From NCBI GenBank assembly GCA_965153355.1, contig OZ231126.1, forward strand, positions 59,768,001 through 59,832,000: 64,000 nt of DNA, read 5' to 3'. The notes below the pieces were generated by a model. It was not told the origin of the DNA, searched no databases, and worked only from the letters and a program-made list of their open reading frames with translations. A program made the position numbers and the translations under genes. This DNA is from Flaccisagitta enflata. Its lineage: Eukaryota; Chaetognatha; Sagittoidea; Aphragmophora. Below, piece by piece: positions 1 to 11,023 of this stretch. Within the stretch, counting starts at the first letter, position 1. Each line of letters opens with the position of its first letter.

Positions 1-14
1 ATCGACATCCTTTC

Positions 15-739
15 ATGGAATGGTGTAAAGGGGAAATAACGCTACTGGCTCGGCAAAAAGCGTCCATCCTTGTTTCACCCTTTGCAGACTCATCCTTTCG
101 AGAAAGACTCAAGGATTCTTGTCAGCGATTAACCAATGTCTCTTTTGGTTGTTCCGGTGAGATCCTGGGTTGTCAGTTTCAGTGCGTGGTTGTCATTTTG
201 GATTGCGCTTCTTGCTGGTTCCCCATCACGCATTTACTTGATTCATTGACACGGGCCACAACGTCCCTCCATTTACTCATAAACACTTCTCTAGAACCAG
301 TTTACATAGACGACGTTCTATCATACCGTCTCGAAGTCTGTCAGCCTCGGGACGTTGAGTCACTAGTAGAAGAATGTTTACTACATGTTGAGACACACGT
401 GGGCAAAATTCTTATCGTGGATGAGCTGAGCACCAATACCTTTCGGAGCGATTCCTTGAACTCAACAAAGACAAAATCGTCAAATGGGAAAATCGTTCTC
501 GTACATTACTAACAGAAATGCGGGAATTAACCAGAAGATATTCGTTAGTTGTAAATTTGAGCCCAATTCGGACAATCATTGGAAACCTTCATTGCGTTCC
601 CCCGGTGGTTGAAATCATTCCCTTTCCAGAGTCAGTCGAGTTTCAGCGTTTTGTAGAAGCTTTCAATACAAAACTAATGAGAATGAAAATTCTTCAGTTC
701 TTCCTTAATTTGCGACAAAAACTGAAAGACAGCGACTAA
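15..739 (+). pseudogene. Possible RecA/RAD51-like ATPase fragment, frameshifted
   Basis: The window opens with non-repetitive coding-like sequence in two overlapping frames. The first frame (15-512) contains a hydrophobic stretch ending in Asp, KILIVDELSTNTFRSD, near 400-450, which resembles the Walker B strand of RAD51-family ATPases. A second frame is open from 425 to the TAA at 737-739 and continues in the style of the next RecA-core helix and strand (RTLLTEMRELTRRYSLVVNL). A -1 shift between about 425 and 460 would join the two into one protein. No Walker A motif is visible; it may lie left of the window. I see no GT-AG intron that would repair the frame, so this is a decayed gene, an assembly indel or a coincidence. 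The family assignment is inference from pattern only. Confidence 0.3.
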
Positions 740-820
740 TAGATTGAACGTGGACGGAGCGAGGCAATTAGGTCATAATTTTCTACTAGGTGTCAAATTC
801 ATTTTCACAATTTGCTCGAT

Positions 821-1063
821 TTTTAGTCGCGTGCTACGCGACTCTACACCCCGCTTTGTCGGTCCGTCCGTCAGTCCGTCGGTCCGTCTGTCGGTCCGTC
901 GGTCCGTCCGTCGGCCCGTCCGTCGGTCCGTCCGTCACACTTTACTTTTTCGGCGTAAATGGGGGTTTTGGCCTTATTGCTCCTGCCCAAATGTTCCACT
1001 GACCTCAATTATGGCTCCTGCCCACCCGCACGCGACTGGGGTAGCCGTGTATCCGGCCTTGTT
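821..1063 (+). repeat. Family A hairpin-ended element, full copy
   Basis: It starts TTTTTAGTCGCGTGC-TACGCGACTCTA (a hairpin), continues with variable GTCC/GTCG tetranucleotides, then a TTTACTTTTT segment, GCTCCTGCCC and GCCCACCCG, and ends GCACGCGACT...CCGTGTATCCGGCCTTGTT. The last arm GCACGCGACT is the exact reverse complement of the first ten bases AGTCGCGTGC. This is the best reference copy for the roughly 20 related copies in the window. No open reading frame explains it and no target duplication is obvious. Confidence 0.85.
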
Positions 1064-1288
1064 GATAGAAAATTGATAGAAACTAACAACTTTCAATGCC
1101 AACACCTAGCAATGGCTACTATCACTTATTTAGCCATGGCCAAAAATAAACAAACAAACAAGTGAGTAATTAAATGAAAAAAATCTCCATTTGTGTCAGA
1201 TTGTGCCTGGTTGTGGTCGTCTACACCTACATCCATCCCTCCATCCATCCGTCTGTCCGTATGTCAAATTATGAAACTACCCTTTTTT

Positions 1289-1702
1289 GGGCAGTGGCTC
1301 CAAAATGCCGATGTCCTGTAGGACATAGAGGTGAATTTCCAGACGTCCGTACATCCGTACGTCCCCCCCCCCAAGCTTTTCAAGCCTCAAATTCCCATTG
1401 AATAACATGGGAAATTGACAAAATACAAACTTCCCATTGAATAACATAGAAAATTAACAAAAAAATGAAATATTACATGATTCCCATTGAATATCATAAA
1501 AAATAATGAAAATTGAGAAAAATGCAAAATTCCTATTGAATAACATGGAAAGTTGCTATCAAGGCCTCAAATATGCCCTCTCAAGACGTCTGGAAATTCA
1601 CCCTTGTGTCCTACAGGACATCGGCCCTTTGGGGCCGCTGCCCTGCTCTTACACGAATTCTTCAGCCAATCACTTCAAGCAGGGCATCGGGTACCGCTGA
1701 CC
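1289..1702. mobile_element. Family B foldback element with internal repeats
   Basis: Long inverted ends (1289-1346 and about 1585-1643) pair with each other: GGGCAGTGGCTCC... GATGTCCTGTAGGACAT at the left against ATGTCCTACAGGACATC...GGGGCCGCTGCCC at the right. The interior holds degenerate repeats of AATTCCCATTGAATAACAT. A tail after the right arm ends GCAGGGCATCGGGTACCGCTGACC and recurs in other copies (36092-36149, 45040-45092). No transposase is encoded. Confidence 0.7.
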
Positions 1703-2430
1703 ATGTGTGATCCTTGGATGACTTGTTTCGATCCATTATCCATGAAACTTGAAAAATTCCTCCCCAGCCCAGTCCTTATTTGTTCTATACCAAACAAAAA
1801 ATGGATGACTGCCAAGCTGTGTTTTCCTTAAAAGAAAACTGCCCAAAGCGAGAATATGATCCTATACCCTTTTGAAAATAGCCAATTTCCCTCTATGTTT
1901 CCCCCTCATGCGATTCATACATTCCCCGAGGCCCCACCCTCCCCTTTTCCTTTGGTGTTTGAGTAGTGTGTCTACTGTCTAGCTACAATACCTTTGCTTC
2001 ATCTTCTGTCTTGTTTTGTCTTTTATCTTTGTCACTGTTGCTGTTTTCATGTTTAAGTTGAAATTGATAAAATATGTATCTGTGTATCTGTATCTATGAA
2101 TTGTCTCAACCTAATAAGTAGTAATGGATTGATTTGACCTCATTTTGATTGATTAAATTTTATTGTTGAAATCTTTTTGGAGAGTTTGTGATTGATTTTC
2201 GGATAGAAAAAAGACAGAACTTCAGATATCACATAGCCTTAACGCTCAGGTCATGTCATGTCATGTCATGTCATGTTTCCCTAGCTACAGTCTACAGTCT
2301 ACAGTCAAAGGAATTGGCTCCATTCAATCAACTGACGTTTTCACATTTCATCAAACAGTCTCTTGAAATATATTTGTTATAACGGGACGATTGTTTAGAG
2401 AATTACGGTCATCAATCTCAACTGAATTAA
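1703..2430. other. Intergenic, nothing recognised
   Basis: AT-rich unique-looking DNA with only short repeats (a run of CATGT words near 2250-2275 and a short CTACAGT duplication near 2285-2305). No supported gene on either strand. Confidence 0.5.
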
Positions 2431-2597
2431 AAAATATTCTATAAGAGCCTTTGTCCGTCCGTCCGTCGGTCCGTCCGTCGGTCCGTCCGTTGGTCCGTCC
2501 GTCGGTCCATGAGCATGAGTCGAAAAGTGTGAAAATGCGCATTTCCGCCCCTGCCCACCCGTCCGCAACTGGTTTGGCGGTGTATCCGGCCTTGTTC
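2431..2597 (+). repeat. Family A element, left arm damaged
   Basis: It keeps TCTATAAG, a GTCC/GTCG tract, the GTCGAAAAGTG segment, GCCCCTGCCCACCCGTCCGCAACT and the GTGTATCCGGCCTTGTT end. The left hairpin is mutated beyond recognition. The right arm GTCCGCAACT marks it as the GCGGAC subfamily. Confidence 0.75.
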
Positions 2598-3143
2598 TAT
2601 TTTATGATCTGAATATAACTTTCCCCTAAAGTACTATGTTTGACGTTTTCAATGTCAAAATTTCATTATTCTAGCTCAAATAGTTTGTCTACAGACTCAA
2701 TTTGAAGTAATTTTGGTACATGAATAAAAACTTGTGTCGCTGGGAGAGGCTAAAAAGGGGTCTTACCCTGTATATTTTATGAAGTTTAGAATTAGTTTTG
2801 TTTTTTTTTTTTTGTTTTTTTTATTTCTTTAAGTTCCTTCAAAGTTAAGAGTGAAAAGGATTTTAGATGAATTGCCCTGAAAGACAACAACTTCCTTCTT
2901 CTATCTTACATCACCCCTTGATGTTTAAGATAATCGCTTTCTTCTTATTCAATAGCAGAGAATGTTTTGAATACAAAACCAGACCATGGAAAGGCGGCGA
3001 AATCAGAAGTTCCGAATGCTTCATAGCAGAAGCAAAATTAATACATTGGTTACAAGAAGCACTTTCTTCAAAGCGCTGTCATTTATAAACCATTAGAGCT
3101 AAAAATACCAGATGGGTCTCAAATGAGAGATAATTTGATGCAG

Positions 3144-3330
3144 TTTTTAGTTGCGGACACGCAACTCTATAAGAGGCATTGTCCGTCCATTGGTTGGTTG
3201 GTCGGTTGGTCCGTGGACACAAGTCGAAAAGTGAGGAAATGGGCGTTTTAGAACATTTTTAGTTGCAGACAGTTGCATTTCTGCCCCTGCCCACCCGTCC
3301 GCAACTGATGGCCGTGTATCCGGCCTTGTT
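3144..3330 (+). repeat. Family A element, GCGGAC subfamily
   Basis: The left arm is AGTTGCGGAC followed by ACGCAACTCTATAAG; the right arm GTCCGCAACT is its exact reverse complement. It ends CCGTGTATCCGGCCTTGTT. A partial second left end (TTTTTAGTTGCAGACAGTTGCA) lies inside near 3255-3280, suggesting an internal duplication or nested copy. Confidence 0.85.
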
Positions 3331-5250
3331 CATATTTTCTTTAGTTCGTGAATAAGTTGCCATCTAGAGTAAATTTCTTGTCCTTAAAATCGATTCGTGG
3401 ATTTTTCGTTAAAAAGTGGGACAAATAGGTTCAAGACCGTTTTCCTCTGTTTGATAGCTAAAACCATAAAATCCACCTTCTTCTTGAGACCAATCTGGCA
3501 TTTTTAGCTCAAGCCGTTTTGAAAAGAGACCAATTTGTAGAGGAATTGCCTTGTCAAATAAAAATTTTCTTATGTTTTACCCCTGAAACTGCTCATACTT
3601 CAAATTGATATAGAATGAAAACTATTCGACCCAAGTCCATGAAATTTTGATACAAAAAAACGTCAATCAATGCCCTTTAAGGAAAAATTGATTTCAGAAA
3701 AAGCATGAGCAAAAGCATGAGAAAAAGCATGAGAAAAAGCATGAGAAAAAGCATGAGAGAACTTTTCATGAGAAAAAGCATGAGAAAAAGCATGTAAGAA
3801 TTTTTCAAAGGAGATTGATGGCTGTGTATTATTTTGCAAAAAAAAATTGTTTCGTGCTTAAAGATATAAAAATAAGAAACAAGAAATTACACCACATCTG
3901 ACATAAGCGCCGTACACTATGTACCATAGGCCATACGCATAATCGCTGTGGAAAACAGAAGTTCGAAACAGAAAGCTAGAGAGAAAAAAACTCAGTGAAC
4001 TAGAAGTTTTGCCCTACCAGTGGCCTCGGCTGGATATTTTCAACGACTGCGTGAGATTTGCGCCAGAATGAAATCGGGCGCGGCAGTGCGTAAGAAAATG
4101 GTTCAGGCGGAGAAAACAAGGCCAAGTAGGCTAACGATGCGTCCTTTTTGAATGAATGTTTTCTTATGAATGAAAGTTTTTTTTATGAATGAATGTTTTT
4201 TTATGAATGAATGTTGTTTATGAATGAATGAATGAATGATTTAATGAATGAATTATTTAATGTATGCTACTTTAACTGAAGTGGTACGAATTCTTATGCT
4301 TTTTACAAATGCGTTACCCTACTGACAGACAGACAGACAGACAGACAGATAGACAGACAGACAGACAGACACACCAACCGACCGACGGACACAGCCTATT
4401 ATAGAGAGGCGAGGACGCATCTAAAAAGGGGGACAAAACCGAGTTAACCCTTTCCTGTCAGCGCCAATATGAGTCTTCGAGACGAGAAAGAAATTTTTTG
4501 TGGGACTCGTGAGTCGCAAATCGTAATCCTCTCAACGAAAGATAAAGCGTCTCAAACGGATTTCCTACATACAGAATCTTGCTGGTACAGTTTTTTTTTC
4601 TCCTTTTTTGCGCAGCTGCCCAATGGTAAAATGTCACGTCGAGAAAGAACATGTCGGTAAATTTTCACACGTTCCTACATTTGTTTTAACAGGCTTGAAT
4701 CATAATGTAGATTACGTAAAAATGATTAAGGACGAATGGGCCCCAAGCCCCACATCCACAGGCCATAGCAAGCTTGGTCTTTCTTCTAAGTCACAAGCAT
4801 GGGCTCACATACGGCAGATGAATGCCACGGTACTACATGGCGAGACAGACAACGCCTGATCACGGGGATATGCTGTCCATCCGATAAGCTGCTGAGGGCC
4901 ACAATTTTTAAAAAGCTGCGGTTTACTCGTTTCTATACCACCAGTGACGCTGAATCCACTGATCGGGAAAGGCTTCGCAATGATAACCAAAATGTGGATA
5001 GCATTCAGGTGTAAATTCCCGAAACTTGAGAGATGGCCAACGGGAAAAGAGTAAAAATGTACGTGAAAAACCATCCAACGAGTTTCTAGATCATAGCAAT
5101 GAGGCTGATGGCAATATGCAAATCGAGTTTCGATCTACCAACTTTAATTAGAACATTAGAAAGAAATTACTTATGTATTCATTCATTCATTCATTCATTC
5201 ACTCATTAATTGTATTATTTTTTCTTTCATTCACACACATGCTCACGAGA
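3331..5250. other. Intergenic with small tandem repeats
   Basis: It contains a 12-bp tandem repeat of AAAAAGCATGAG (about 3697-3795), ATGAATGA repeats (about 4145-4260) and a (GACA)n tract (4323-4372). The last is followed by GACCGACGGACACA...TCTAAAAAG, which looks like a decayed minus-oriented Family A left end (to about 4430). The dispersed 'ACCAATCTGGCATTTTTAGCTC' motif is at about 3487. From 4440 to 5160 nothing coding is convincing despite short open frames on both strands. Confidence 0.5.
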
Positions 5251-5374
<124 letters not shown>

Positions 5375-5846
5375 GAGCGCATCTTTCGCACCTCAGCCTT
5401 CTCATAAATGGTAGTCACTCTTTGAGATGATTTGAACCAGAATTCATCATCATCTATCCAACTTATCGCTCCTAAACTCGACAAGAGTAGGCCTTTTTCA
5501 AACTCTTTCGATCCGAAGACGGAGAGAATTGATAATTCGCTGTTGGGGCCAAACTGATTTTCAGTGGAGAAATGAATTTGGAGGAATCTAGGAATCTTAT
5601 CATTAAGCTCCCGGTCGAGTGAATAAAGTGCATCTTCTCCTCTAAAAGTCTTCCTTCCTCTTCATCCTTGATGAAACCGGGAACATTAAAAAGAGAACTT
5701 ATGGACGGAGGACAGCTGATTGTTTCTAAACACCAATGTTTAGGCTAATGATGTAGGAATGTTTCATATCTAATAATACCAATAAGGGCGGCTAATCGCC
5801 GTAGGAAAAAAGTCGTAAATGCTGCTGGAGAAAATGAGAGAGAAAA

Positions 5847-5877
<31 letters not shown>

Positions 5878-6325
5878 GACAGACAGACCAAGAGAGAGAG
5901 AGAGAGAGACTTCAATTAACTCGTTTCCGCGTTTTGGGAAAAATGAGAAAAATGCGAAAAAATAAAAAAAGATTTAAAAAATCATAGCTCCAAAACTATC
6001 GATCGCACAGAATTCTGCTTGGCGTCATCTGAAAGAGGAGAATTAGCTCTTTCTTAGCTATTAATTTCATGCGTAGTCTCGTTCTGCCCCCAAAATGCAT
6101 CAACTTTCCCAAACGCTTCATAAAACAAAGGGAAATCCGTTTTTCTCTGCAGGACTCAAAAAGACCGAAGGGACTTCGTCTCTTCGACTTTTTTCCAAAT
6201 TAATTTATTTATATACTCATGTAAATCTATCGTCGTTAATTAACTTTTTGTTTGTAGGTTTCAGAGGCATCGTCGCATCTCAAAACTCATCGCTAATACA
6301 AGTTCACTGTTGACTTTGTTTAATG
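5375..6325. other. Intergenic with a dispersed repeat copy
   Basis: A (GACA)n/(GA)n purine tract lies at about 5835-5910. From about 5990 to 6195 lies a ~200-bp sequence whose near-identical inverted copy is at 25695-25910. It includes CACAGAATTCTGCTTGGCGTCA and a CTCTGCAGGACTCAAAAAGA segment. No gene is supported. Confidence 0.6.
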
Positions 6326-6836
6326 TTTTTAGTCGCGTGCTACGCGACTCTATAAGCCACTTTTCTGTCGGTCGGTCCGTCGGTCCGTCGGTCCGTCACA
6401 AAACTGCTTAAAAGGCGTTTTACACAAAATGAAGTCATTTTGAATGTTTTTGAATGTTTCTAAGGCACTTATAAACCGCTTTAAGCCACTTTGGTTGGTC
6501 AGTTGGTCTGTTAGTCCGTCGGTCAGTCTGTCATAAAGTTCTTCAAAGGGTGTTTCAGCCAATTTAAAGACATTTTAAATGTTTTTGAATGTTTTTATGT
6601 CACCTCTGTAAGCCACTTTTTGGTCCGTTTGTCCGTCTATCCATCTGTCCCGCCATCTGTTCGTCCATCTGTTTGTCTATCTATCTGTTCATCTGTCTGT
6701 CTGTCCATTGGTTTGTCACGAAATTGGTTCTAAGGCTTTTTGTTGCTAGTTCAAAGGTCTTTGTATATTCATCTGTCCGTCTGCCTGACTTTTCTGAAAG
6801 TGCCGACGCACGCAACTTAGGTCTAATGACCTTGTT
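6326..6836 (+). repeat. Family A element, internally expanded
   Basis: The left end TTTTTAGTCGCGTGCTACGCGACTCTATAAGCCACTTT is intact. The 'TAAGCCACTTT + GTCC/GTCG tract + CAAA...' block is then repeated two more times (about 6480 and 6608). The right end is GCACGCAACT...TGACCTTGTT, so the right arm has one difference from the exact complement of the left arm. Confidence 0.75.
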
Positions 6837-7576
6837 GTTACCTTATTCTAAATTTGTGTAACTGTGTCTGTCTATTCTGTTTTCGTACCTGTCTTTGTCG
6901 GTTGGTCAGTTTGCTGCGCTTGTAAGTATTCAAGCGTTTAATTTGTGTGATTATAGAGGAACTGTAAATATCCAAGCTGCGTTTTGCCTAGCTTCCTTGT
7001 TCTTACCCCCTGTGATAAAACTTTTATCAACTCGATAAGTGATACCGCTGTGGCGACTTATCTCATACATTGAAATGTATCTTATTTGTTCTTTGATGTT
7101 TTCCTTTCACATTGTTACTGATTCCTGAAAAAAAACACATTGCTTAGAGATCATTTATGAACGACTGCTACTACATGTGATTTACTCTTCATTTGGAGAA
7201 AGCTTTCATGTAAGACGAGAACGTGAACTCACCGTCGCGCCGATACCATTTTCGAAACCTTGGAGTTAACTTCGTCGATCGACGGCTTAGTTGGTCACAG
7301 TTTTGTTTTGCGCCTTCATATATTTCATGTTCGTCATAAAATGCCCAGCGCGTTTTTTCATGGTTGTGTTGACAAACCAATCACGCGTGGGCCTCGCAAA
7401 CAGCTCCAACGGACCTGCCGTTTATCACGCTTTTTCTGTCCGTCTTTCTGTTAGTCAGTCCTTTTGTCTGTCTGTCGGTTGTTCAGGTAATCTGTGAGTC
7501 TATCCGAGTGGCCCATTTGATGCGCGTGTTAGTTTTTCTTTTTGTCTTGTTTTCTGTCTATCGGTCAGTCTGTCAG
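6837..7576. other. Intergenic, nothing recognised
   Basis: Unique-looking DNA with scattered GTCTGTC words. Open frames at 7189-7497 on both strands have no recognisable domain. Confidence 0.5.
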
Positions 7577-7715
<139 letters not shown>

Positions 7716-7974
7716 TCTGGTCGGTAAACAAAAGCTGCGACCTCGCGGCGACTTCCTATTCGTTTTAATGTTCGTCCATCACCACGGGTCAGCTTGTTTG
7801 TATATGTGCTCTAGCGGAGAAATTGGTGAGTCTATATGATGGCTACAGCGACCAAACAAAGATGGAGTTTATACGGTTCCCCCTTGCGTTGTTTTGGTTA
7901 TGATTGTTGTTTTTGCGTTTATTTTTGGTTACTTTTCAGCGTGGGAGTGTAAAATCGACTCCCTTCTAGGTTGT

Positions 7975-8280
<306 letters not shown>

Positions 8281-8296
8281 TCTTGTTCCATCGCTC

Positions 8297-8543
8297 TTTT
8301 TAGTTGCGGACACGCAACTCTATAAGGGGCTTTGTCCGTCCATTGGTCGGTCGGTCGGTTGGTCGGTCGGTCCGTAGAGGTGATCGAGTCGAAAAATGGG
8401 AAAAAGAGCATTTAAGGAGCTTTTTGTGTATGTGTCTGTGTTGGAAGGGGGGTTGGGTGGGGCGTTGGGTGTGGATAGGGGTTGTATGCCCCTGCCCACC
8501 CGTCCGCAACGATATTGTGACCCCGCGTCACTTGTTCTTTTTC
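8297..8543 (+). repeat. Family A element, GCGGAC subfamily
   Basis: The left arm AGTTGCGGAC and hairpin partner ACGCAACT are followed by CTCTATAAGGGGCTTTGTCC, a GTCG/GTTG tract, GTCGAAAAATGGGAAAAAGAGC, a G-rich stretch and GCCCACCCGTCCGCAACG. The end differs from the main type: ATATTGTGACC...CACTTGTTCTTTTT. The copy at 53566-53810 has the same layout and end. Confidence 0.85.
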
Positions 8544-8622
8544 GCTCTAACTCTCTTTCTGCCCTCTTCATATGATATCTCATTTATTGTCTCTCTTTTT
8601 TTACCGTCTCCTACCATTAATA

Positions 8623-9275
8623 CACTTTTTTTTTTTATAAGCACGCTAATTTTTCGGCTGAGGCTGAGTGTGCTTAGCAAAATCTCATTTTCGAGGCTGA
8701 AATGTGCTTAAATGCGTGCTTATCATTTATCAGTAAATAATTATTCTATTTAGTCTGGAACAAAGCACACAGTAGGGTATAGAAAACAGTAATGCTAAAA
8801 ATAGTGTTGTATAGAATTAAGTATAGTATAAAATACAGTAATGAATGTATTTTGTATAAAGAAATATACAGTATCATTCATTGATGTTGTCTTATATAAG
8901 ATGAGACTAGTATCTTAATTTAATATAAGCAGTTTTTAGATTTTTTATGTTATTTAGTATCATAATATATATTTTTTGGTGGTCCTTGATGCAGCAATAA
9001 ATTCTTATCTAAGCAAAAATATCATTTCTATTAGTATCAAAATCCTGAATATACTGATAGATTGATATTATAGATAATTATAATTTCTATCAAAGTTTTT
9101 ATTGGTTTTTATAAAATTTCAATAAAAAAAAATTAGTTTATTTTTCAAAATTTACCATTTTTTTTTTCAAATTGAAAATCTCAGTCTGGAGCGTGCTTAG
9201 CAATGTGCTTAAATTTTGCTAATATCTGAGGCTGGGCGTGCTTATAAACGAGGTGCTTATAAAAAAAAATAAGTG
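8623..9275. mobile_element. TA-flanked CACTTTTTTT element (GTGCTTA interior)
   Basis: It is bounded by TA dinucleotides (8621-8622 and 9276-9277). The ends are inverted: CACTTTTTTTTTTTATAAGC at left and GCTTATAAAAAAAAATAAGTG at right. Sub-terminal parts also pair (GCACGCTAATTTTTCGGCTGAGGCTG against CAGCCTCAGATATTAGC...). The interior is AT-rich and non-coding. A TA target site with short inverted ends fits a Tc1/mariner-type miniature element (inference). Confidence 0.75.
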
Positions 9276-9499
9276 TACCCCCTACAATATCCACGCCGCA
9301 CTCGCACTTGCAGAAAAAAAAATCTATTTCATCATTGATTTGATTTCTTTTCTGTTCTGATGCTGCAACAGGAAAATTAATTTGTCTTTCTTTCTTTTTC
9401 CTCCACACGCGCAACAAAGTCCCAGTTTTTTCAACTTTTCTTCCACAAACAAAAAAAGTTGAAGGGTTGAAAAAGGTCAAACCTCTGGAATCTCTCTTT

Positions 9500-9749
9500 G
9501 GGCGTGTTTCTAGTGAGCGCCAAAAACGCGTTTGTTCCCATGAGACGCGATAATAGTGAGAAAACATATTCAAAAATTTCAACTGTTCCACGAAGGAGTG
9601 AGCGAAGTGAGTGAGCGAGCCCGTGAACGGAGCCAGCGAGCGTAGCGAAGCCGAGTGCTGCGGAGCGAGTGAGCGGTGCGAGCGAACGAACGTTGCGAGC
9701 GACCGAGTGGCCCTTTCAAAACGCGATCGTCTTTGACTAGAAACGCCCC
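9500..9749. mobile_element. GAGCG-rich miniature inverted-repeat element, copy 1
   Basis: It begins GGGCGTGTTTCTAGTGAGCG and ends GACTAGAAACGCCCCC, which are inverted ends. The interior is repeated GAGCGAAGTGAGTGAGCG-like words and is very CpG-rich against its surroundings. Flanking CTT (left) and CTT (right) could be a 3-bp target duplication. It ends about 320 bp upstream of the neudesin start codon. Related copies: 19472-19723, 22823-23091, 28002-28284. Confidence 0.8.
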
Positions 9750-9887
9750 CTTACTCCTTTTCTCCTTTCGGCCGAAAGACTTCCCTTCTCTCCCGCGCGA
9801 CTTTTACACTTTTACGAACACGTTCAAAGCCAAAAAAAAAAAAAAAAAAAAAGAAAATAGCGGAAAAAAAGTGCGTGTCTGTGACTG

Positions 9888-9894
9888 TATATAA
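9888..9894 (+). promoter_or_regulatory. Possible TATA box of neudesin
   Basis: TATATAA lies 175 bp upstream of the chosen neudesin start. Position and orientation fit a core promoter with a 5' leader of about 140-150 bp. This is a sequence match only. Confidence 0.3.
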
Positions 9895-10068
9895 CAATTC
9901 ATAAGACAGAAAAGAAAAAAAATAAAGTGAAAAATTACCGCCCTCTCGCAAGAGCTTTTCAAAAACGATCAATCCTCGTGGTTGTTGTCTCTTTTGATAA
10001 ATTAAACAACACGCGTCACTCATAAATTTGTATCGCGGCTCGCCACAACCTGGAAATTGATCCACACA

Positions 10069-10411
10069 ATGCCGTCCATTGCCAGTACTTTCTTCTACCT
10101 TCCTCCCCTTCCTCCGTCCTTGTCCCTCAATTTACATTCCATCCTCATCCTGCTCCACATCGTCTCCTTCCTCCTCCTCACGATGTCACCTCATCCCACT
10201 CTCGTCGAATCTCACGTGATGAAGCCTTTGGACACTGGAAAGCTGCTGCAAAACGCCGTAACGCCGAGGATTTTCTCGTTGCAAGATTTGCGAGGGTACG
10301 ACGGCAGCGACGACAAAGAACCAATTTACATGGCTGTTAGAGGAGTCGTCTTTGACGTGACTGAAGGAAAAGAGTTTTACGGCAAAGGAGCGCCCTACAA
10401 TGCCCTGGCTG
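10069..10411 (+). CDS. NENF: Neudesin (MAPR family), exon 1
   Basis: First of two coding exons of a 184-residue protein. Neudesin is a small secreted haem-binding protein of the membrane-associated progesterone receptor (MAPR) family, with a cytochrome b5-like fold. I start at the ATG at 10069. The N-terminus is strongly hydrophobic (LHSILILLHIVSFLLL, about residues 23-38), as expected for a signal peptide or anchor; an in-frame ATG at 10183 (residue 39) follows it. The b5-like domain begins near residue 66 with FSLQDLRGYDG, then PIYMAVRGVVFDVTEG and KEFYGKGAPYNALAG; the Tyr in GAPYNAL matches the MAPR haem-ligand position. The exon ends after the first G of a Gly codon at a GTGAGA donor. Without splicing, translation would run only about 15 further residues into the intron. 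Human neudesin is 172 residues, so length agrees. Confidence 0.93.
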
Positions 10412-10426
10412 GTGAGACTGAGGGGG

Positions 10427-10943
10427 TCGGGTGTGTCAATATGCAAAAGGTCTTTTGATCAGCTCATCATTATCAGGGAGTATGAAGACACTAATTACAA
10501 GACACCCACCGTTTTTATTTTTTTCAATTTCAATCTTCTTCCGTTTTTTTAGCGCATGTAAAGATTGCAAAAATATATATACTTTTAGTGACTCCACCCA
10601 GTTTTGTTGAAAATAAGACCAATAAATCATTTTAAAAACTATGTTTTTTCTATTACTAAATCATCTTGTATAAAAGCAGAAGAGTTTGACTAATCTTTTA
10701 TAGTATAAAGAATAAAAAAAACAATGTGTTCCGATTTTTTTCCTTGTAATCAATAATCCAGGTGCAAAACCAGCTGCACTACAATATACAAATTAGGGGC
10801 TAAATGGGGATCTAGAAAAAAATAGAAGATGAATAAAATTTGGAAAAAGAAAAACGGTAATCATCTTAGAATTAATGTCCAAATAATCCCTGATGATGAC
10901 CATCTGATCAAAAACCTTTTGCATATTGACACACCCGACTGGG
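10427..10943. repeat. Inverted repeat at the start of the neudesin intron
   Basis: The left arm (about 10427-10545: GTCGGGTGTGTCAATATGCA... ) and right arm (about 10840-10943, ending TGCATATTGACACACCCGAC) are imperfect reverse complements of roughly 100 bp, separated by about 300 bp of AT-rich DNA. The left arm begins 16 bp after the splice donor, so the intron's first 530 bp can fold back in the pre-mRNA. No target duplication seen. Confidence 0.75.
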
Positions 10944-11023
<80 letters not shown>

